From contig NC_019684.1 in assembly GCF_000316645.1 (NCBI RefSeq), positions 2,137,501 through 2,201,500 of the forward strand: a stretch of 64,000 nt of DNA. The letters run 5' to 3'. Positions 11,098-18,810 of this stretch are shown here, piece after piece. The DNA comes from Nostoc sp. PCC 7524. Lineage in GTDB: Bacteria; Cyanobacteriota; Cyanobacteriia; Cyanobacteriales; Nostocaceae. How positions within the stretch are numbered: the first letter of the stretch is position 1; the number at the start of each line of letters is the position of its first letter. Under the pieces are notes generated by a model. The model was not told the origin of the DNA. It searched no databases and saw only the letters and a list, made by a program, of their open reading frames with translations. Made by a program: the position numbers and the translations under genes.

Positions 11098-11393
11098 CTA
11101 ATTAAATCAATTCCTTCTCATACCAAAAACTGAGCAAATTCTGGATAATCACTTGGCACTTGTCCACAGATACCCATTTTGCGGTGTTGTTTCTTGGCAG
11201 ATGCGATCGCCATTTTCACTGTTTGTTTCACATCTAGGCTACGTTCGTCAAACAATCGTGCTGCTAAAGCCGAATCTCTGTATAAACCTAGTGTTAGCTG
11301 ACTCAAATCAATGGAACCGCTAGAAAAGCCATCAAACAACTCCGCAAATTGTTCAGCCAAAATTATGAAATCACTACTTTGAGAAAATGACTA
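11097..11393 (-). pseudogene. decayed C-terminal fragment of phosphoenolpyruvate synthase (ppsA relic)
   Basis: The minus-strand frame reads LAEQFAELFDGFSSGSIDL, then [19 protein letters not shown]. These are the signature C-terminal segments of PEP synthase, where the normal protein has FSIGSNDLTQ and [26 protein letters not shown]. At 11120-11118 a TGA interrupts the frame, yet homology continues past it as EGIDLIS before a TAG. Upstream, a TAG ends the frame a few codons before similarity fades. The remaining 900 or so residues of the enzyme are absent, and the left end abuts the frp stop codon. This is a non-functional remnant. Confidence 0.8.
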
Positions 11394-11442
11394 AATTATT
11401 TATATACTGAAGCGATCGCCTAGCTTCCATAGCATTTTTGAT

Positions 11443-12378
11443 ATGAGTATTATAGTCTTTGGCAGCATCAATATAGACTTAGTAGTAACAGCCCCCCGCT
11501 TGCCCGTTGCAGGTGAAACCTTAACCGGAGAAGACTTTTTAAAGACTCCCGGAGGTAAAGGTGCAAATCAAGCAGTAGCACTAGCAAGACTAGGAATTCC
11601 TACCCACATGGTAGGGCGTGTAGGCGCACACAATTTTGGTGCAGAACTGGTAAAGCATTTGCAGGATAATGGTGTACAGACGCAAAATATCTTTGCAGAT
11701 GAAACCGTGAGTTCAGGAGTAGCAATCATCACTGTAGATCATCATGGTGAAAATCAAATAGTGGTGATTCCTGGCGCTAATGGACGTGTCAATCAAGAAG
11801 ATGTAGGGCGATTATCCCAACTATTACCACAAGCCCAAGCACTACTTTTACAACTAGAAATTCCCATCCCAGCAGTAGTAGCAGCCGCCCAAGCTGCACA
11901 CAATGCTAATATCAAAATTATTTTAGATCCCGCTCCGGCACAATCTAATTTACCAGCAGAACTTTATCAGTTAGTCGATATTATTACACCCAACGAAGTA
12001 GAAGCAGGACAACTGGTGGGTTTTCCTGTAGATAGCGAAGACACAGCCACAAAAGCTGCCGAGATGTTATTGCAAAAGGGAGTAAAATCTGCGATCGTCA
12101 AACTAGGTGCTAAAGGCGTTGTTTGTGCCACACCCGAAGAAACCTTTTTTGTCCCAGCTTTTGAAGTGAATGCAGTTGATTCTGTAGCAGCCGGTGATGC
12201 TTTTAATAGCGGTTTAGCAGCCGCACTTTACAACGGACTGACATTACATCAGGCTGTAGTCTGGGGTGCAGCCGCCGGCGCTTTAGCAGCCACAAAATTA
12301 GGCGCACAAACATCTTTACCTGACAGATTTACATTTGATGCCTTTTTAGGGGAAAGGGGAGTGGGGAGTGGGGAGTAG
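11443..12378 (+). CDS. rbsK: ribokinase
   Basis: Ribokinase phosphorylates ribose at O5 with ATP. The 311-residue PfkB-family protein shows the sugar-binding N-terminus (GSINIDLVVTAPRLPVAGET), the GGKGANQAVALARLG motif (about 38-52), the ATP-site NEVEAGQL segment near 180, and the catalytic DSVAAGDAFNSGLAAAL motif near residue 247 with the base Asp. The usual DTTAAGD reads DSVAAGD here. Together with the adjacent nucleoside hydrolase it can channel ribose released from nucleosides. The last nine residues are encoded by a gggagtg tandem repeat that has run into the 3' end of the gene. Confidence 0.92.
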   Translation: MSIIVFGSINIDLVVTAPRLPVAGETLTGEDFLKTPGGKGANQAVALARLGIPTHMVGRVGAHNFGAELVKHLQDNGVQTQNIFADETVSSGVAIITVDHHGENQIVVIPGANGRVNQEDVGRLSQLLPQAQALLLQLEIPIPAVVAAAQAAHNANIKIILDPAPAQSNLPAELYQLVDIITPNEVEAGQLVGFPVDSEDTATKAAEMLLQKGVKSAIVKLGAKGVVCATPEETFFVPAFEVNAVDSVAAGDAFNSGLAAALYNGLTLHQAVVWGAAAGALAATKLGAQTSLPDRFTFDAFLGERGVGSGE

Positions 12379-12409
12379 GGGAGACAAGGGAGACAAGAGT
12401 GCCTATTGC

Positions 12410-12841
12410 CTACTTTCCAATATCCTCATTCCATAATTCAGGATTGCTAGCAATAAACTCACTCATCATTTGTTCGCATTCATCCAAATTGAGATCAATT
12501 ACTTCTACCCCGTGGGATACCATAAACTCTTTTGCACCAGGGAAGGTTCTTGATTCTCCAGCAATCACTTTTTTGATTCCAAATTGCACCACTGCCCCAG
12601 CACATAAATAACATGGCATCAAAGTTGAATATAATGTTGTACCTCTATAGCTGCCAATTCTACCGGCATTGCGAAGACAGTCTATTTCGGCATGGGTAAC
12701 GGGATCTTGATCTTGCACACGCTTGTTGTGTCCCCTACCGAGAATCTTGCCATCTTTGACAAGCACCGAACCAATAGGAATTCCCCCTTCTTGTCTACCT
12801 TGTTGGGCTTCTTGAATTGCAGCTTGCATAAATTCATCCAT
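12410..12841 (-). CDS. nucleoside/cytosine deaminase family protein
   Basis: This is a zinc-dependent deaminase of the CDA superfamily, 143 residues. The zinc and catalytic motifs are THAEIDCLRNAG (H and E, about residue 63) and TLMPCYLCAGAVVQFG (PCxxC, about 86). Overall similarity is highest to yeast-type cytosine deaminase (Fcy1-like), with guanine deaminase as an alternative. The start at 12841 has an AGGAGA ribosome site. A longer in-frame extension would run into the divergent nucleoside hydrolase gene and is not credible. It is convergent with rbsK, fitting a nucleobase salvage role. Confidence 0.85.
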   Translation of the reverse strand: MDEFMQAAIQEAQQGRQEGGIPIGSVLVKDGKILGRGHNKRVQDQDPVTHAEIDCLRNAGRIGSYRGTTLYSTLMPCYLCAGAVVQFGIKKVIAGESRTFPGAKEFMVSHGVEVIDLNLDECEQMMSEFIASNPELWNEDIGK

Positions 12842-12858
12842 TTTTATTTCTCCTAAAT

Positions 12859-13782
12859 ATGAAAAAACAACTTGTATTAATGGATCATGATGGCGGTGTA
12901 GACGATTACCTCGCAACTATGCTGCTGTTGACGATGGAACATATTGAACTTCTTGGTGTTGTAGTGACACCAGCCGATTGTTATATCCAGCCAGCTGTGA
13001 GTGCTACACGCAAAATCATCGATTTGATGGGATTTTCTCACATACCCGTTGCCGAAAGCACAGTTCGGGGGATTAATCCGTTCCCTCGTTTATATCGTCG
13101 TGATTCCTGTATTGTTGACCATCTGCCCATACTTAACCAAAACGAATTTATAGATACGCCTTTGGTTAACCAACCAGGTCAAGATTTCATGGTAGAAGTT
13201 TTACGAGAAGCACCAGTACCAGTCACACTTATGGTTACAGGACCTCTCACAACAGTAGCTGTAGCCTTAGATCAAGCACCAGATATTGCAGCCAAAATTG
13301 AGAAAATTGTCTGGATGGGTGGGGCTTTGAATGTCCCCGGTAATGTAGAAAAAAGTCTAGAAGCTGGACAAGATGGTTCTGCTGAATGGAATGTTTATTG
13401 GGATGCTGTATCTGCGGCGCGGGTATGGCAAACCCAGATTGAAATTATTATGTGTCCTTTAGATTTAACTAATAATGTGCCAGTCACATCAGATTTAGTT
13501 CAGAAAATGGGGAGACAACGCCACTACCCCATTTCTGATTTAGCGGGACAATGTTATGCCTTAGTGATTCCCCAAGATTATTATTTTTGGGATGTGCTAG
13601 CAACTGCTTATTTAGGACAACCAGAATTTTATCAACTACGAGAATGGGAAACTGAAATTATTACCACTGGTATTAGTCAAGGGCGTACTAAAGTTGTGTC
13701 TGGTGGACGGAAGATTTTAGCTATGGATCAAGTAGATAAAGATGCTTTTTACGCCTACATTTTGCAGCAATGGGCAAGATAA
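12859..13782 (+). CDS. inosine/uridine-preferring nucleoside hydrolase
   Basis: It is predicted to hydrolyse the N-glycosidic bond of ribonucleosides to give a free base and ribose. The 307-residue protein begins with the calcium-binding motif DHDGGVDDY (residues 9-17), has MVTGPLTTVA near residue 130, the substrate segment AEWNVYWD near 175 and a conserved LDLTNNVP near 200. Metal- and ribose-binding residues appear intact. It starts only 17 bp from the divergent deaminase gene, so its promoter must lie inside that gene. Base specificity cannot be read from sequence. Confidence 0.92.
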   Translation: MKKQLVLMDHDGGVDDYLATMLLLTMEHIELLGVVVTPADCYIQPAVSATRKIIDLMGFSHIPVAESTVRGINPFPRLYRRDSCIVDHLPILNQNEFIDTPLVNQPGQDFMVEVLREAPVPVTLMVTGPLTTVAVALDQAPDIAAKIEKIVWMGGALNVPGNVEKSLEAGQDGSAEWNVYWDAVSAARVWQTQIEIIMCPLDLTNNVPVTSDLVQKMGRQRHYPISDLAGQCYALVIPQDYYFWDVLATAYLGQPEFYQLREWETEIITTGISQGRTKVVSGGRKILAMDQVDKDAFYAYILQQWAR

Positions 13783-13889
13783 AAAATTTATTGAACAGGA
13801 GAGGCAGGGAGAGCAGGGGAAGCAGGGGAGGAAGAATGCAATGATCATATTAGCTCTGACTCATTGAATAATTTATTTTCTGGAAGTCC

Positions 13890-14228
13890 CTACAGGTACA
13901 AAATTGTTCGCAATCCTTCATCTACTTCTGTTTGTAAATACTCTGGTAGGGTGCTAATACGCTCTACTAAAAACTTCTTGTCGAGAGTGAGAATTTGAGA
14001 AACGTTAACAACAGATTCTCTGGGTAAACCTGATACTTCAGATGGTAATAGAACATTACCTGGTGCTTCTGCCAATCTAATATTTGAGGTAATAATTACA
14101 ACTATGACTGTACTAATGCGGCTTTGAGTAAAAATATCGTTCTGAATAATCAAAACAGGACGACGATAACCAGGTTCTGAGCCTACTTGATTAGGTAAGT
14201 TTGCCCACCAAATTTCTCCGCGATACAT
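13890..14228 (-). CDS. mazF: MazF/PemK-type mRNA interferase toxin
   Basis: This is a predicted sequence-specific endoribonuclease of a type II toxin-antitoxin system. The 112 residues have the family's beta-barrel landmarks: YRGEIWWANLPNQVGSEPGYRRPVLIIQ at the N-terminus, VVIITSNIRLAEAPGNVLL in the middle (catalytic Arg and Thr region) and ESVVNVSQILTLDKKFL near 75. The start ATG overlaps the stop of the antitoxin frame as TAATG, so translational coupling is expected. The antitoxin is represented only by its C-terminal half. The toxin itself looks intact. Confidence 0.88.
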   Translation of the reverse strand: MYRGEIWWANLPNQVGSEPGYRRPVLIIQNDIFTQSRISTVIVVIITSNIRLAEAPGNVLLPSEVSGLPRESVVNVSQILTLDKKFLVERISTLPEYLQTEVDEGLRTILYL

Positions 14229-14386
14229 TACCAATCCTCATGAGGTAAAGACATAAATTGCATTTTTGCCAATGCTGGATCTACCTCAGAGGACTCTTCA
14301 GCATATACTTGATTCAGTTTGTTGAGGATTTGCTCACGGTTATACCTTTGCAAATATGCTTGTAACGCTTTTGTGTACAGTTCACT
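14228..14386 (-). pseudogene. truncated MazE-like antitoxin (C-terminal half only)
   Basis: The minus-strand frame ending at 14228 reads SELYTKALQAYLQRYN, then REQILNKLNQVYAEESS, and ends MQFMSLPHEDW. This is the C-terminal half of the antitoxin that usually precedes this MazF group in cyanobacteria. Directly upstream the frame has two consecutive TAA codons (14392-14387), and the DNA-binding N-terminal half is missing. A Nostoc-type palindromic repeat (14444-14478) lies where it should be. An in-frame TTG could still start a peptide of about 41 residues containing the toxin-binding tail, so loss of antidote function is not certain. Confidence 0.72.
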
Positions 14387-14443
14387 TTATTAGCAGCGAT
14401 CGCCATAGCTTGCATCAAGTTTAAATGGTTGGGTTGTGGCAAA

Positions 14444-14478
14444 TGCGATGGCGTAACCGCCCAGCGTAGCTGATCGCA
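14444..14478. repeat. palindromic Nostoc repeat in lost antitoxin 5' half
   Basis: TGCGAT and ATCGCA terminal arms enclose ggcgtaaccgcccagcgtag. It belongs to the gcgta/tacgc-rich small repeats found across Nostoc genomes. It sits exactly where the N-terminal half of the antitoxin should be encoded, so it may mark the event that broke that gene. Confidence 0.5.
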
Positions 14479-14508
14479 CTCAATGATTAACCCATTAAAT
14501 GTTCTTTA

Positions 14509-15060
14509 TTAACTACTAATAAATTGGAACCCTAAAAACAAAGCTGCAACTGTTCCTGCTACCGAAATTTCACCTTGAGTAACTTTCTCTAATACTGACT
14601 CTACAGGAATCAAAATTACTTCTATTTCTTCTGTAATATCTAAACTTTGCTCACCTACCTTGATGACATTTTCTGCTAAAAAGAAATGTATTTGATTAGT
14701 TTCTTTACTGGGGTTGTCGTATAGTGTGGCAATTTTTGTAAATGTTTGAGCTACATAACCAGTTTCTTCTTTCAGTTCTCTTCTACCTGCATCTTCAGGG
14801 CTTTCTTCAGTTGGGTTAAATCTCCCGGCTGGCAATTCTGTAAAAAACTCTCCCGCCCCATGTCTGTATTGCCGAACAAAGATAATTTCCCTAGTAGCAG
14901 TAATAGGAAGAACCAGTACAATATCTGGCTTAAGATGTACAAAATAGTCATCTATTACCTGACCGTTGGGTAATTTAACCTCATCTTGTCTAACCTGACA
15001 CCAAGGATGATTTAAAACCATTTTTGAGGTTAATGTTTGCCATTTTTGTAGTTTACTCAT
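14509..15060 (-). CDS. NUDIX hydrolase (ADP-ribose pyrophosphatase-like)
   Basis: This 183-residue NUDIX protein is predicted to hydrolyse nucleoside diphosphates linked to another moiety. The NUDIX box reads GRFNPTEESPEDAGRRELKE followed by ETGY (about residues 78-101). It is one residue longer than the textbook GX5EX7REUXEEXGU, as in several ADP-ribose hydrolase subfamilies. The upstream segment FVRQYRHGAGEFFTELPAG is typical of that group. The substrate is therefore probably ADP-ribose or a nucleotide sugar, but this is not proven. It is divergent from the DgcA-like gene. Confidence 0.88.
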   Translation of the reverse strand: MSKLQKWQTLTSKMVLNHPWCQVRQDEVKLPNGQVIDDYFVHLKPDIVLVLPITATREIIFVRQYRHGAGEFFTELPAGRFNPTEESPEDAGRRELKEETGYVAQTFTKIATLYDNPSKETNQIHFFLAENVIKVGEQSLDITEEIEVILIPVESVLEKVTQGEISVAGTVAALFLGFQFISS

Positions 15061-15196
15061 ACATTCTTTGGTTTACGAATTATTATTTAATATTTTAGCT
15101 ATTAATAATGAATGTAAAAAAGTATAACAGTTACACCAAATCAGCTAAAATTTGCACTTACACTGTTTTTGCTCTCGCCAGAGTTTGAGCATAGTT

Positions 15197-16270
15197 ATGC
15201 ACGTAGAAGTTAATCTATTTACGGTAAACAAGCGATTCCCTTTAACTATTAGTCGCGGAACCACAGCCAAGACAACCAATGTCTGGGTGAAGATTGTCAG
15301 CCCCAATGGGGGCGATCATGGCGATCGCATCGAAGGTTGGGGGGAAGCATCGCCGTTTGGCGTGGGCAATCATGCACAATCAACTGATACGATTAAAAAT
15401 TCCCTAGAACAACTCGCGCCCGTTTTACAACCATTTCACCCGTTGCAGAGACAAGAAATTGAGCAAGTCTTAATCCAACATCGAGTTCCTTCGGCGGCGA
15501 GGGCGGCGTTAGATATGGCTTTGTATGACTGGCTAGGGAAATATGTAGGATTACCTCTGTGGCAAATCTGGGGACTGGATCGTAATGCTATAGTCCCAAC
15601 TTCCGTCACCATTGGCATTAATTCACCAGCAGCAGCCCAAGCACGGGCGAGGGATTGGCTACAATTTACCGATGTGCGTCTATTTAAAGTCAAGTTAGGC
15701 AGTCCAGAAGGCATTACAGCCGATCAGCAAATGCTATTGGCAGTACAACAAGAAGCCCCAAATCAAGAATTTTTTGTGGATGCCAACGGCGGTTGGAGTT
15801 TGGCAGATGCCATTGAGATGTGCAATTGGTTGGCTGATTTAGGTATAAAGTATGTGGAGCAGCCTTTACCACGAGGACAGGAAGCAAATTTAGGAGAACT
15901 CAAAGAAAAATCACCCTTACCAATTTTTGTGGATGAGAGTTGTTTTAATATCTTTGATATTCCTCATCTGGCAAACTACGTAGATGGCATCAATATTAAA
16001 TTGATGAAATCTGGGGGCTTAACTGAAGCCATGCGGATGGTACACACAGCACGGGCTTGTGGCTTACAAATCATGTTTGGCTGTTATTCTGACAGTTCGC
16101 TATCCAATACAGCTGCGGCACAACTCGCGCCGCTAGCTGATTATTTAGATTTAGATAGTCATTTAAATTTAATTGATGATCCCTTCACGGGTGCAGTGGT
16201 GCAAGAAGGGAGAGTATTACCAAACGAATTACCAGGCTTGGGAGTAAAATACAGTGCGTCTGCCGCTTAA
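15197..16270 (+). CDS. enolase-superfamily epimerase/racemase (DgcA / dipeptide epimerase group)
   Basis: This is a muconate-lactonising-type enolase-superfamily member of 357 residues. Catalytic features are the base lysines in LFKVKLG (KxK, about 160), the three metal ligands in FFVDANGGW, YVEQPL and IFVDES, and the second base lysine in NIKLMKSGG (about 265). The family is usually annotated L-Ala-D/L-Glu epimerase. However, the gene overlaps a DUF1611/DgcN-like gene by 17 bp, and in marine bacteria the DgcA-DgcN pair racemises N-acetyl-D-glutamate made by DgcN. The ATG at 15197 is preferred to an in-frame TTG 45 bp upstream whose extension does not look conserved. Confidence 0.85.
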   Translation: MHVEVNLFTVNKRFPLTISRGTTAKTTNVWVKIVSPNGGDHGDRIEGWGEASPFGVGNHAQSTDTIKNSLEQLAPVLQPFHPLQRQEIEQVLIQHRVPSAARAALDMALYDWLGKYVGLPLWQIWGLDRNAIVPTSVTIGINSPAAAQARARDWLQFTDVRLFKVKLGSPEGITADQQMLLAVQQEAPNQEFFVDANGGWSLADAIEMCNWLADLGIKYVEQPLPRGQEANLGELKEKSPLPIFVDESCFNIFDIPHLANYVDGINIKLMKSGGLTEAMRMVHTARACGLQIMFGCYSDSSLSNTAAAQLAPLADYLDLDSHLNLIDDPFTGAVVQEGRVLPNELPGLGVKYSASAA

Positions 16271-17300
16271 TCAAAAAGTTGCTATTTTATTGCATGAAGG
16301 AACTCAAGGGGCGATCGGGAAAACTGGGCTAGCACTGTTACGTTACAGTGAAGCCCCAATTGTCGCCGTGATAGACAAGGAGTGTGCAGGAAAATCTGTC
16401 AGAGAAATCACAGGCATTAAGCGAGATGTCCCCATTGTGGCATCGGTAGCAGCTGCCTTGGAATACAAGCCCCAAATCTTAGTAATTGGGATTGCCCCCA
16501 AAGGTGGCGGTGTTCCTGATGATTACTGGATAGAAATCAAAACAGCTTTGGAATCGGGAATGTCATTGGTGAATGGTTTGCATACACCCTTGGCAAATAT
16601 GCCTGATTTAAATGCCCTACTCAAACCAGGACAATTAATTTGGGATGTCCGAAAAGAACCAGCCAACTTAGATATTGCTAGTGGTGCAGCGCGGACTTTA
16701 CCCTGTCGGCGAGTGTTAACAGTAGGAACTGACATGGCTATTGGTAAAATGTCCACCAGTTTAGAACTGCATTGGTTATCAAAACTGCGGGGTTGGCGTT
16801 CCAAGTTTTTGGCTACCGGTCAAACTGGTGTGATGCTAGAAGGGGATGGTGTAGCCTTGGATGCTGTCCGCGTAGACTTTGCGGCTGGTGCAGTAGAACA
16901 GATGGTGATGCGCTATGGCAAAAACTACGACATCTTATATGTAGAAGGGCAAGGTTCATTATTACATCCTGGTTCAACTGCAACCTTACCCCTGATTCGT
17001 GGTTCACAACCTACTCAATTAGTTTTGGTACATAAAGCCGGACAAACCCATAACCGTAATAATCCCCATGTACCCATCCCACCTTTACCAGAAGTAATTA
17101 AGTTATATGAAACAGTCGCCAGTGCTGGTGGTGCATTTGGGAAAGTGCCTGTAGCAGGTATAGCATTGAACACCGCCCATTTAGATGAAGCTGCCGCCAA
17201 AGATGCGATCGCTCAAACCACAGATGAAACCGGTTTACCCTGTACCGATGTAGTCCGCTTTGGGGCAGATGTGCTTTTAGATGCAGTCATGCAAAGCTAG
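16254..17300 (+). CDS. DUF1611 family protein, DgcN-like (putative D-glutamate N-acetyltransferase)
   Basis: The 348-residue protein has a Rossmann-like N-terminal domain (about 8-130, VAILLHEGTQGAIGKTGLAL) and a C-terminal P-loop domain starting LTVGTDMAIGKMSTSLEL (about 160-178), both hallmarks of DUF1611. Members named DgcN acetylate D-glutamate so that the partner racemase can convert it to the L form. The GTG start lies inside the last codons of the epimerase gene, so the two are translationally coupled. Function is inferred from the pairing. Older annotations call the family NAD-dependent epimerase-like. Confidence 0.8.
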   Translation: MRLPLNQKVAILLHEGTQGAIGKTGLALLRYSEAPIVAVIDKECAGKSVREITGIKRDVPIVASVAAALEYKPQILVIGIAPKGGGVPDDYWIEIKTALESGMSLVNGLHTPLANMPDLNALLKPGQLIWDVRKEPANLDIASGAARTLPCRRVLTVGTDMAIGKMSTSLELHWLSKLRGWRSKFLATGQTGVMLEGDGVALDAVRVDFAAGAVEQMVMRYGKNYDILYVEGQGSLLHPGSTATLPLIRGSQPTQLVLVHKAGQTHNRNNPHVPIPPLPEVIKLYETVASAGGAFGKVPVAGIALNTAHLDEAAAKDAIAQTTDETGLPCTDVVRFGADVLLDAVMQS

Positions 17301-17337
17301 GGGTGTAGGTGGGCAAGGTAGTATATTTCTAAATACC

Positions 17338-17365
17338 CTGTCACCTGTCACCTGTCACCTGTCAC
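17338..17365. repeat. heptamer tandem repeat (ctgtcac)x4
   Basis: Four exact copies of CTGTCAC lie between the convergent dgcN-like and perR-type genes. It is a short tandemly repeated repetitive sequence of the cyanobacterial type. Confidence 0.9.
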
Positions 17366-17370
17366 CTAAT

Positions 17371-17787
17371 TTACTGACAGCGATCGCAAACTCCCTGAAC
17401 TATCACCTCGAATCTGTCTACTTTCAGTCCGGAACGGAGTTGGCCGAGATCAATATTGCCGAAGGTGTTCCATTGAATATCTTCAATCGTGCGACAGCAA
17501 TTACACCGGAAATGATGATGGGGTGCAACATTGGCATCGTAACGGGAAACCCCCTCCTCTAATAGCACTTCTCGCACCAAGCCCACCTCACGCAACGCCT
17601 GAAGCGCAGCATAAACGGTTGCCTGTGATGAAGTTGGCGCATCTTTATTTAAGTCCGTTAAAATTTGCTCAACGGTGGGATGGTCTTCTCGTGCCAGCAG
17701 GTTCGCATAGACTGCGAATCTCTGAGGAGTGACTCGCAATCCTTTACTTTTTAGTGTTTTGATAATCTCGTCAGCTTGCTGCTGCAT
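17371..17787 (-). CDS. perR: Fur-family transcriptional regulator, PerR type
   Basis: This is a predicted peroxide-sensing repressor of 138 residues. The N-terminal winged helix (1-80) includes RVTPQRFAVYANLLAREDHP and SQATVYAALQALREVGLV. The regulatory metal site includes APHHHFRCNC, and a structural zinc site is formed by C-N-C-C and the C-terminal C-D-R-C. It is divergent from a type II peroxiredoxin gene, the same arrangement as perR (slr1738) and its target in Synechocystis. That context, more than sequence alone, separates PerR from Fur and Zur. The 220-bp shared spacer is AT-rich (aataatttaac) and should hold the operator. Confidence 0.88.
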   Translation of the reverse strand: MQQQADEIIKTLKSKGLRVTPQRFAVYANLLAREDHPTVEQILTDLNKDAPTSSQATVYAALQALREVGLVREVLLEEGVSRYDANVAPHHHFRCNCCRTIEDIQWNTFGNIDLGQLRSGLKVDRFEVIVQGVCDRCQ

Positions 17788-18007
17788 AGGATTTACTTGA
17801 CCAAGGTAAATAAGCCTAGACCGCTATTATAACCTTTCTCCTCTAATAATTTAACTTTTTTAATAAATACAACAAGAAACCAGTATTTATAACTATTGAC
17901 CAATTCTTAAGTTGGAATTATTCTGGTTTACAAGGTGAGCAAATACCACCGCCAAATCATTCAACTGCCACAAAAGTTTAATTATTCCATCTAAAAACGA
18001 GGTATTT

Positions 18008-18580
18008 ATGACTGCTATTACTCGCGTTCCTAATGTTGTATTCAAAACTCGTGTTCGGGATGAATCTGTACCTGGCCCCAATCCTTTCCGTTGGCAGGAC
18101 AGAACAACTCAAGAGATTTTTGGCGGGAAAAGAGTAGTCTTATTTGCTTTACCTGGTGCGTTCACTCCTACCTGTTCTTCTACCCACTTGCCTCGCTATG
18201 AAGAACTATATGATGAATTTAAAGCCCAAGGTATTGATCAAATTATTTGCTTATCAGTGAACGACGCGTTTGTCATGTTCCAATGGGGTAAACAACAGGG
18301 AGCTAAAAACGTGTTCTTGCTGCCCGATGGTAGTGGCGAATTTACCCGTAAGATGGGAATGTTAGTAGACAAATCTAACATCGGCTTTGGGATGCGTTCT
18401 TGGCGTTATGCAATGGTTGTCAACGACTGCCAAATTGAAAAGATGTTCATCGAACCTGGCTACGAAGACAATTGCCCCACTGATCCTTTTGAAGTCTCTG
18501 ATGCTGATACAGTGCTGGCATACCTTAAAGGTGTAGAGCGTTCCAAAGAAGTTGCACCTCGGTTAGCATTTGTCGGCTAG
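18008..18580 (+). CDS. type II peroxiredoxin
   Basis: This thiol peroxidase reduces hydrogen peroxide and organic peroxides, probably with glutathione/glutaredoxin or thioredoxin as reductant. The 190 residues contain the peroxidatic cysteine C56 in [15 protein letters not shown] and the PrxII-type Arg in [11 protein letters not shown] (about 137). The sequence corresponds to the Synechocystis sll1621 group. It is divergent from the PerR-type gene and probably repressed by it. The glutathione reductase gene follows 230 bp downstream on the same strand. Confidence 0.93.
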   Translation: MTAITRVPNVVFKTRVRDESVPGPNPFRWQDRTTQEIFGGKRVVLFALPGAFTPTCSSTHLPRYEELYDEFKAQGIDQIICLSVNDAFVMFQWGKQQGAKNVFLLPDGSGEFTRKMGMLVDKSNIGFGMRSWRYAMVVNDCQIEKMFIEPGYEDNCPTDPFEVSDADTVLAYLKGVERSKEVAPRLAFVG

Positions 18581-18592
18581 TTGAAGAAGGTA

Positions 18593-18637
18593 GGGGGGCA
18601 GAGGGGCAGAGGAGCAGGGGAGCAGAGAAGCAGGGGA
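18593..18637. repeat. short tandem repeats (gggcaga/ggagca type)
   Basis: Degenerate tandem units of 7-8 bp (ggggcaga, ggagcagg) lie in the spacer between the peroxiredoxin and gor genes. The repeat is G-rich on the plus strand. The rest of the 230-bp spacer shows no convincing gene. Confidence 0.8.
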
Positions 18638-18810
18638 GAAATAACTTCCCAGTTACAACTCAGCAAGTTGCTCAACGCCCCGCTTCCGCTAACAGCACTC
18701 GACACTCAGCAGTCACTGGTTCATTATTCTGCGCTTGTTGGTTTTTCAGGCAAGGGAAGGTTAAAATTGCTTCCTTTGCCTGTTTTATTCAGGATGTTTG
18801 GGAGAAAGCG

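Noticed and set aside
12842..12916. Longer form of the deaminase starting inside the nucleoside hydrolase gene
   Set aside because: The shorter start has an AGGAGA ribosome site, and the extension does not fit the family.
17338..17365. Possible CRISPR-like direct repeats
   Set aside because: The units are 7 bp without spacers, so this is a simple heptamer tandem repeat. No CRISPR array or cas gene is present in the window.
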